Shown: positions 58,440 through 64,000 of the stretch, one piece after another
Layout: each line of letters starts with the position of its first letter
Numbering within the stretch: the first letter of the stretch is position 1
Source of the DNA: Sphingomonas aurea
Lineage (GTDB): Bacteria; Pseudomonadota; Alphaproteobacteria; Sphingomonadales; Sphingomonadaceae
Length of the DNA: 64,000 bases
Assembly: GCF_030678875.1 (NCBI RefSeq)
Contig: NZ_JAUUDS010000004.1
Location: forward strand, 1 to 64,000
Reading direction: 5' to 3'
Program-made: the position numbers and the translations under genes
The notes under the pieces: generated by a model
Told to the model about the DNA's origin: nothing
What the model saw: only the letters and a program-made list of their open reading frames with translations
The model's database searches: none

Positions 58440-58707
58440 AGTAGTCTGGCGCAATCAGGCTCTTGACGATCTCGACGACATCATCACCTACCTCGAGCAG
58501 TTCGATGCGAAGGCCGCCGATCGCTATTACGTGCGCCTTTTCACGCTGGGCGAGAGCCTGCGGGACTTTCCGCATCGGGGCCGGCCGGCCGGTAACGGTG
58601 AGCGCGAGCTGGTGACCGTTCCGCCTTACGTTCTTCGCTACCGCGTTGACTCTGATTCCGTCATGATCCTGTCCGTGTCTCACGGCGCCCGCCGCCCACT
58701 CGACTGA
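58432..58707 (+). CDS. RelE/ParE-family toxin
   Basis: 91 residues with the ParE fold: VVWRNQALDDLDDIITYLEQFDAKAADRYYVRL forms the two N-terminal helices, then FPHRGRPAGNGERELVTVPPYVLRYRVDSDSVMILSVSHGARRPLD, the beta-sheet and typical RPLD tail. ParE toxins inhibit gyrase; RelE-type relatives cleave mRNA. The catalytic His/Tyr set of RelE is not evident, favouring ParE. The stop lies seven bases before mutS. Confidence 0.82.
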   Translation: MARVVWRNQALDDLDDIITYLEQFDAKAADRYYVRLFTLGESLRDFPHRGRPAGNGERELVTVPPYVLRYRVDSDSVMILSVSHGARRPLD

Positions 58708-58714
58708 ATTCGTC

Positions 58715-61309
58715 ATGACCACCACCCCCACGCCGATGATGGCGCAATATCATGCCCTGAAGGCGGAGGCGCAGGACTGCCTGTTGTTCTACCGCATGGG
58801 CGATTTCTTCGAGTTGTTCTTCGAGGATGCGCGGATCGCGAGCGGCGTGCTCGACATCGCACTGACCGCGCGCGGCGAGCATGACGGCGAGAAGGTGCCG
58901 ATGTGCGGCGTGCCGGTCCATGCCGCGACCGCGTACCTTCAGCGGCTCATCAAGGCCGGCCACCGCGTCGCCATCGCCGAGCAGACCGAGAGCCCGGAGG
59001 CAGCGCGCAAGGCGCGCGGGTCCAAGGCACTGGTCAACCGTGCGATCGTCCGCGTCGTCACCGCGGGTACGCTGACCGAGGAGGCGCTGCTCGACGCGCG
59101 GTCCGACAATTGGTGCGTCGCGATCGGCGAGGCGGCGGGCAGCGTCGCGCTGGCGGCGGCGGACGTGTCGACCGGGCGGTTCCAGGTGATCGCGCTGTCG
59201 CCGGACGCGGTGCCGGCCGAGCTGGCGCGGCTGGGCGCCGCCGAGGTGGTGGCATCGGAGGCAAGCGGCTTTGCCGAGGCGGCGACGACGCTCCGACCCA
59301 AGGTGGAGTTCGACAGCGGCGCGGGCGAGGCGCGGCTGAAGCGCCAGTTCGCGGTCGCGACGCTGGACGGGTTCGGCCAGTTCGGACGTGCCGAGCTGGC
59401 GGCGGCAGGCGGGCTGGTCGCCTATCTGGACCACACGGCGAAAGGCGCCCTGCCCTTCCTGCGCCCGCCGGTCGTCCACCGCGCCGCGACGACGATGGCG
59501 ATCGACGCGGCGACGCGCGAGAGCCTGGAGCTGACCTGCACCGCAGCCGGGCAGCGCAGGGGATCGCTGCTCGACGCGGTCGACCGCACTGTGACCGGCG
59601 CGGGCGCGCGGCTGCTCGCCGCCGATCTGGGTGCGCCGCTGATGGAGCGCGGGGCGATCGAGGCGCGGCTGGAGCTGGTCGCCTGGCTGCACGACGATGC
59701 GGCCCTGCGCGAGCGGCTGCGCGCGTCGCTGCGCGCGCTGCCCGATATCGGCCGCGCGCTGGGGCGGCTGGCGGCGGGGCGAGGCTCCCCGCGCGACCTG
59801 GGCCAGCTCCGCGACGGGCTGGACGGTGCCTGGGCGCTGGGCGAGCGGGTGGCGGACGGCGGCCCTGCCCTGCTGGCGACGATCGCGCCGGCGCTGCGCG
59901 GGCACGGCGCGCTGATCGAGCTGCTGCGCCGGGCGCTCGTTCCGGCGCCGCCGATCGACGCGGCGGCCGGCGGCTATGTCGCGGCCGGATACGACCTGGC
60001 GCTCGACGACCTGCGCGACGCCGGCGCCGGCGGCCGGCGGGCGATCGCGGCGCTGGAGGCGGAGATGCGGACCGCGACCGGGATCACTGCGCTGAAGGTC
60101 CGTCACAACAATGTCCTCGGCTATCATGTCGAGGTGCCGGCACGCGCCGCCGACGCGCTGATGAAGCCCGACAGCGGCTTCACCCACCGACAGACGCTGG
60201 CCGGCGTCGTCCGCTTCAACACGCCGGCGCTGCACGATGTCGCGGTCAAGGTGTCGCAGGCGGGTGCCCATGCGCTGGCGGCGGAGGCGGCGCATCTGGA
60301 GGAGCTGACCACCACCGCGCTTGCCGATCGCGAGCGGATTGCCGCCACCGCCGATGCGCTCGCCCGGCTGGACGTGGCGGCGGCACTGGCCGAGCGCGCG
60401 GTCGAGGGCGGCTGGACGCGGCCGAAACTGGTCGACCATGCCTGTTTCGAGGTCGAGGGCGGTCGCCACCCGGTGGTCGAGGCAGCGGTGGCAAAGTCGG
60501 GCGAGCGCTTCGTCGCCAACGACTGCCGCCTGTCGGAAAGCTCGCGGCTGTGGCTGGTCACGGGGCCGAACATGGGCGGCAAGTCGACCTTCCTGCGCCA
60601 GAACGCGCTGATCGCGGTGCTGGCGCAGGCGGGCAGCTATGTCCCCGCCAACGCCGCGACGCTGGGGCTGGTCGACCGGCTGTTCAGCCGGGTCGGCGCG
60701 TCGGACAATCTGGCGCGCGGGCGGTCGACCTTCATGGTCGAGATGGTCGAGACGGCCGCGATCCTGGCGCAGGCGACGCCGCGCAGCTTCGTGATCCTGG
60801 ACGAGGTTGGGCGCGGCACCAGCACCTACGACGGGCTCGCCATCGCCTGGGCTGTGGTGGAGGCGATCCATGAGGAGAATCGCTGCCGCTGCCTATTCGC
60901 GACCCATTATCACGAGCTGACGCGGCTGGCCGAACGGTGCGACGCGCTGTCGCTGCATCACGTCCGCGCGCGCGAGTGGAAGGGAGAGCTGGTGCTGCTC
61001 CACGAACTTGCCGACGGGCCGGCGGATCGCAGCTATGGCCTGGCGGTCGCGCGGCTCGCCGGCATGGCGCCGCAGACCGTGGCGCGTGCCAAGTCGGTGC
61101 TGGCGAAGCTGGAGGCGGGACGCGCGAAGACCGGCGGGCTGGCCGCGGGCCTCGACGACCTGCCGCTGTTCGCCGCCGCCGCGAAGGTGGAGGAGCCGCA
61201 GGGCGATCCGGTGCGTCTGGCGGTCGAGGCGATCGATGTCGACGCGCTGACCCCGCGCGAGGCGCTCGACCGGCTGTACCGGCTGAAGGCGATGGTGCGG
61301 GAGGCGTAG
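58715..61309 (+). CDS. mutS: DNA mismatch repair protein MutS
   Basis: Mismatch recognition ATPase. 864 residues: mismatch-binding Phe31-x-Glu33 in MGDFFELFFEDA, connector and lever domains, Walker A GPNMGGKST with Lys623, DEVGRGTSTYDGLAIAW, and the C-terminal ABC region with THYHEL. It sits directly downstream of the toxin gene and upstream of a 2OG oxygenase and glnD. MutL is not nearby. Confidence 0.97.
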   Translation: MTTTPTPMMAQYHALKAEAQDCLLFYRMGDFFELFFEDARIASGVLDIALTARGEHDGEKVPMCGVPVHAATAYLQRLIKAGHRVAIAEQTESPEAARKARGSKALVNRAIVRVVTAGTLTEEALLDARSDNWCVAIGEAAGSVALAAADVSTGRFQVIALSPDAVPAELARLGAAEVVASEASGFAEAATTLRPKVEFDSGAGEARLKRQFAVATLDGFGQFGRAELAAAGGLVAYLDHTAKGALPFLRPPVVHRAATTMAIDAATRESLELTCTAAGQRRGSLLDAVDRTVTGAGARLLAADLGAPLMERGAIEARLELVAWLHDDAALRERLRASLRALPDIGRALGRLAAGRGSPRDLGQLRDGLDGAWALGERVADGGPALLATIAPALRGHGALIELLRRALVPAPPIDAAAGGYVAAGYDLALDDLRDAGAGGRRAIAALEAEMRTATGITALKVRHNNVLGYHVEVPARAADALMKPDSGFTHRQTLAGVVRFNTPALHDVAVKVSQAGAHALAAEAAHLEELTTTALADRERIAATADALARLDVAAALAERAVEGGWTRPKLVDHACFEVEGGRHPVVEAAVAKSGERFVANDCRLSESSRLWLVTGPNMGGKSTFLRQNALIAVLAQAGSYVPANAATLGLVDRLFSRVGASDNLARGRSTFMVEMVETAAILAQATPRSFVILDEVGRGTSTYDGLAIAWAVVEAIHEENRCRCLFATHYHELTRLAERCDALSLHHVRAREWKGELVLLHELADGPADRSYGLAVARLAGMAPQTVARAKSVLAKLEAGRAKTGGLAAGLDDLPLFAAAAKVEEPQGDPVRLAVEAIDVDALTPREALDRLYRLKAMVREA

Positions 61310-61405
61310 GCAGGAAGAAGAGATGGGTTCGCGCGGAGACGCGTGAATCACCTTCTTGCCTTTGACGGTGGCCGGCGTCGCACCGGCGATGCTATTACCC
61401 TACCC

Positions 61406-62128
61406 ATGTCCTTTCGTCTGAACCCGCAGCTCGATGCCGACGCGCTCCACGCCGCCTACGCCCGCGATGGTCGGGTGCGAATCGCCGATTTCCTCAACGT
61501 CTCGGATGCCGAGGCGCTGCGCCGCCACCTGACCGGGCGCACCGACTGGCGGCAGGTGATGAACAGCGGCGACAAGGTCTTCGAGCTGGACCGCCCGACC
61601 CTGGCCGCGATGGATGCGGCCAAGCGGGATGCGCTGGACGATGCGGTGATGGCCGGCGCGCGGGCCGGGTTCCAGTACCGGTACGAAACCGTGCGGGTGG
61701 CGGACGGCGTCGCGGAGCGGGCGGCGGCGGGCGACCCGCTGAACGCATTCGCCGAATGGATGTCGGGCGCGGAGGCACTGGCGTTCCTGCGCGCGGTGAC
61801 CGGCGCGGCCGATGCGGTGTTCGCCGATGCGCAGGCGACCGCCTATGCCCCCGGCGACTTCCTGACCGCGCATGACGACGGGGTGGCGGGCAAGGACCGG
61901 CGCGCCGCCTATGTCTTCGGCCTCAACCCGCGCTGGCGGCCGGAATGGGGCGGCCTGCTGCTGTTCCACGACGGCGCCGACCGGGTGGCGGGGGTCAGCC
62001 CGGCGTTCAACACGCTCGACCTGCTGGCGGTGCCCCAGCCGCACAGCGTGTCGCAAGTCACCCGCGCGGCCCCCAGCCGCCGCTATGCGGTGACCGGCTG
62101 GCTGCGCGCGCAGGCGCAGCCGCGATGA
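61406..62128 (+). CDS. 2OG-Fe(II) oxygenase
   Basis: 240 residues with the double-stranded beta-helix iron site: His156-x-Asp158 (LTAHDDGVAG) and distal His213 (VPQPHSVSQV), with Arg225 or Arg226 for 2-oxoglutarate. This set resembles prolyl-4-hydroxylase-like proteins of proteobacteria. Substrate unknown. The start MSFRLNPQLDADAL is taken because the longer ORF is not family-like. It overlaps glnD by four bases (ATGA), so the two are co-translated. Confidence 0.85.
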   Translation: MSFRLNPQLDADALHAAYARDGRVRIADFLNVSDAEALRRHLTGRTDWRQVMNSGDKVFELDRPTLAAMDAAKRDALDDAVMAGARAGFQYRYETVRVADGVAERAAAGDPLNAFAEWMSGAEALAFLRAVTGAADAVFADAQATAYAPGDFLTAHDDGVAGKDRRAAYVFGLNPRWRPEWGGLLLFHDGADRVAGVSPAFNTLDLLAVPQPHSVSQVTRAAPSRRYAVTGWLRAQAQPR

Positions 62129-64000
62129 GCCGCTTCGACACCCTGCCCAATCGCCGGGCGATCGTGGACCGCCGGGCCCTGGCCGAGGCCGTCGCCGCGC
62201 TGCCCGATGCTGGGTTGCGCACGGCGGCGATCGCGCTGCTACGGGAGGCGCTGGGCGCCGGGCGCGCCGAGATCGCGCGGCGGCTTGCCGAGCATCCGAC
62301 CCGCGGGCTCGAGGTGGCGGCTGCACAGGCCTATCTGATCGACCAGCTGGTGCGCGTGCTGTTCGACCTGGTCGCGACGCGGCTACACGCCAGCGACCAG
62401 GCGCTGCTGGTGCTGGCGGTCGGCGGATACGGCCGCGGCGAGATGGCGGCGCATTCGGACGTGGACATCGGCTTCGTCACCGCCGCCCGCGCCACCCCGG
62501 CCGCCGAGCAGGTGATCGAGGCCATGCTCTACGGGCTGTGGGACCTTGGCCTGAAGATCGGTCACAGCAGCCGCTCGCTCGACGAGATGATCCGCCAGGC
62601 CAAGGCCGACGTGACGGTACGCACCGCCCTGCTCGAGGCGCGCTACGTCACGGGCGACCAGGACCTGTACGAGGACGCCTCGCGCCGGTTCAAGGCGGAG
62701 GTGCAGCGCGGCACCGAGCGGCGCTTCGTTGCCGACAAGCTAGCCGAGCGCAACGCGCGGCACGTCCGCATGGGCGACACCCGCTACGTCGTCGAGCCGA
62801 ACGTGAAGGAGGGCAAGGGATCCTTGCGCGACCTGCACGCGCTCTTCTGGATCGGCAAATATGTCTACGACGTGCAGCGGGCGCGGCAGCTGGTCGATGT
62901 CGGGCTGTTCACGCCTGCCGAATACCGGCTGTTCCACCGCGCCGACGAGTTCCTGTGGGCCGTCCGCTGCCATCTGCACGTCATCACCGGTCGCGCCGAG
63001 GACCGGCTGACCTTCGACGTGCAGCGCGAGGTGGCGGCGCGGATGCGGTTCCGCGACCGGGCGGAGAAGCCCGCGGTCGAGCGGTTCATGCAATTCTATT
63101 TCCTGCAGGCGCGCACCGTCGGCACGCTGACCGGCGTGTTCATGGCGCATCTGGACGAGCGCTTCGCCGGACGCGGGCGACGGCTGGGCCTGCCGGCCCT
63201 GCGCCGCAGTCCCAAGCGGCTGCGCGGGTTCGTGCTGGACCGTGGACGATTGGCGCTGCCGAACGACCGGTTCTTCGCCGATGATCCGGTGCGGCTGCTG
63301 GAGATCTTCGCGCTGGCGGATGCCGAGGGGCTGGAGATCCACCCGCTGGCGATGCGGGCGGCGGCGCGCGATGCCAAGCTAATCGACGAGTACCGGCAGG
63401 ATCCGCGTGCCAATGCGCTGTTCCTGGAGCTGCTGACCAGCCCCGGCGATCCTGAGCTTGTGCTGCGCTGGATGAACGAGGCGGGCGTGTTCGGTCGGTT
63501 CGTGCCCGACTTCGCCCGCGTCGTCGCGCAGATGCAGTTCGACATGTACCACCACTTCACGGTCGACGAGCATACCATCCAGGCGATCGGCCTGGCCGCA
63601 CGGATCGAGGCGGGGACGCTGAAGGAGGATCACCCGCTTGCCACCGGGATCATCGACCAGATCGTCTCGCGCCGGGTGCTGCGTGTCGCGGTGCTGCTCC
63701 ACGATATCGCCAAGGGGCGCGGCGGCGACCATTCGATCCTGGGCGCGGCGGTGGCGGAGCGACTGTGCCCGCGCTTCGGCCTAACCCCGGCCGAGACCGA
63801 GACGGTCGCATGGCTGGTCCGCCACCACCTGCTGATGTCGGCGACCGCGTTCAAGCGCGACCTCGCCGATTTCAAGACGATCCTCGATTTCGCCACGACG
63901 GTCGCCAGTCCCGAGCGACTGAGACTGCTGCTGGTCCTGACCGTGGTCGATATCCGCGCGGTCGGGCCCGGCACCTGGAACGGGTGGAAGCGCCAGCTGC
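62125..64000 (+). CDS. glnD: Bifunctional uridylyltransferase/UR of PII (partial, 3' truncated by window)
   Basis: Modifies and demodifies PII in response to glutamine. The first 625 residues are in the window, starting MSRFDTLPNRRAIVDRRA. Nucleotidyltransferase site: GGYGRGEMAAHSDVD (Gly100-Asp114). HD uridylyl-removing site: LLHDIAKGRGGDHS with His526/Asp527. The two ACT domains lie beyond the window end. Position next to mutS and the oxygenase with ATGA overlap suggests an operon. Confidence 0.94.
   Translation, partial: MSRFDTLPNRRAIVDRRALAEAVAALPDAGLRTAAIALLREALGAGRAEIARRLAEHPTRGLEVAAAQAYLIDQLVRVLFDLVATRLHASDQALLVLAVGGYGRGEMAAHSDVDIGFVTAARATPAAEQVIEAMLYGLWDLGLKIGHSSRSLDEMIRQAKADVTVRTALLEARYVTGDQDLYEDASRRFKAEVQRGTERRFVADKLAERNARHVRMGDTRYVVEPNVKEGKGSLRDLHALFWIGKYVYDVQRARQLVDVGLFTPAEYRLFHRADEFLWAVRCHLHVITGRAEDRLTFDVQREVAARMRFRDRAEKPAVERFMQFYFLQARTVGTLTGVFMAHLDERFAGRGRRLGLPALRRSPKRLRGFVLDRGRLALPNDRFFADDPVRLLEIFALADAEGLEIHPLAMRAAARDAKLIDEYRQDPRANALFLELLTSPGDPELVLRWMNEAGVFGRFVPDFARVVAQMQFDMYHHFTVDEHTIQAIGLAARIEAGTLKEDHPLATGIIDQIVSRRVLRVAVLLHDIAKGRGGDHSILGAAVAERLCPRFGLTPAETETVAWLVRHHLLMSATAFKRDLADFKTILDFATTVASPERLRLLLVLTVVDIRAVGPGTWNGWKRQL

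Noticed and set aside
62538..63284. 248-residue plus-strand frame at the right end
   Set aside because: Shadow of glnD, whose true frame is open to the window edge and carries both active sites.

Overview
The window is GC-rich alphaproteobacterial chromosome, most likely from a Sphingomonas-type member of the Sphingomonadales. Pointers are the gene content, a PEPxxWA-CTERM exported protein, a ribosomal protein S5 with a long Gly/Arg-rich N-terminal extension, an Arg at position 88 of ribosomal protein S12, and short GC-rich palindromes between genes. The assignment rests on recognised protein families and style, not on a database search.

Region 1 (1-25771, all minus strand) is the translation supercluster, read from right to left. 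The str group rpsL-rpsG-fusA-tuf comes first, then S10 (rpsJ-rplC-rplD-rplW-rplB-rpsS-rplV-rpsC-rplP-rpmC-rpsQ), spc (rplN-rplX-rplE-rpsN-rpsH-rplF-rplR-rpsE-rpmD-rplO-secY-adk) and alpha (rpsM-rpsK-rpoA-rplQ), followed by guaA. Two foreign-looking insertions break this order. One is an acyltransferase-3 membrane protein gene between rpmD and rplO, bounded on both sides by hairpin/T-tract terminators. The other is a two-component system plus a small membrane protein between adk and rpsM. Strong hairpins also sit after tuf, adk, rpsM and rplQ, so the supercluster is probably several transcription units. A good sigma70-type promoter precedes rpsL.

Region 2 (25772-39523) starts with tRNA-Trp(CCA). 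It then holds a PEPxxWA-CTERM protein, a MAPEG protein, a metallophosphoesterase, a catalase-like haem protein, a polytopic glycosyltransferase-like protein and an exported amidohydrolase. Next come central metabolism genes (lpd, an acyl-CoA thioesterase, pdhC), a universal stress protein, guanylate kinase, two tiny Gly-rich proteins, fumC, a GNAT acetyltransferase and an SspB-type ClpXP adaptor.

Region 3 (39598-46876, mostly plus) carries a compact histidine operon, hisB-hisH-hisA-hisF-hisE, with a HIT hydrolase. An APC amino-acid permease, a PfkB sugar/adenosine kinase (minus strand, facing the permease across a bidirectional terminator), an EI24-type membrane protein and a small lipoprotein follow.

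Region 4 (46851-64000) holds queG, a NatAB-like ABC exporter, a Tat-exported MsrB, a CHAP-domain protein, an M1 aminopeptidase, an SDR oxidoreductase, a hypothetical exported protein, a peptidyl-prolyl isomerase and the malic enzyme-phosphotransacetylase fusion. It ends with a ParE-type toxin-antitoxin pair, mutS, a 2OG-Fe(II) oxygenase and a glnD gene cut by the window edge.

No CRISPR array, rRNA gene, intact transposase or prophage was seen. The least ordinary signals are the terminator-insulated acyltransferase inside the spc operon, inverted duplications at the 3' ends of rpsM and guaA, the S12 Arg88 and S5 extension, a family of intergenic stem-loops, a possible MITE after the usp gene, and a toxin-antitoxin pair with an atypical antitoxin. 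No stretch longer than about 300 bases lacks a gene.
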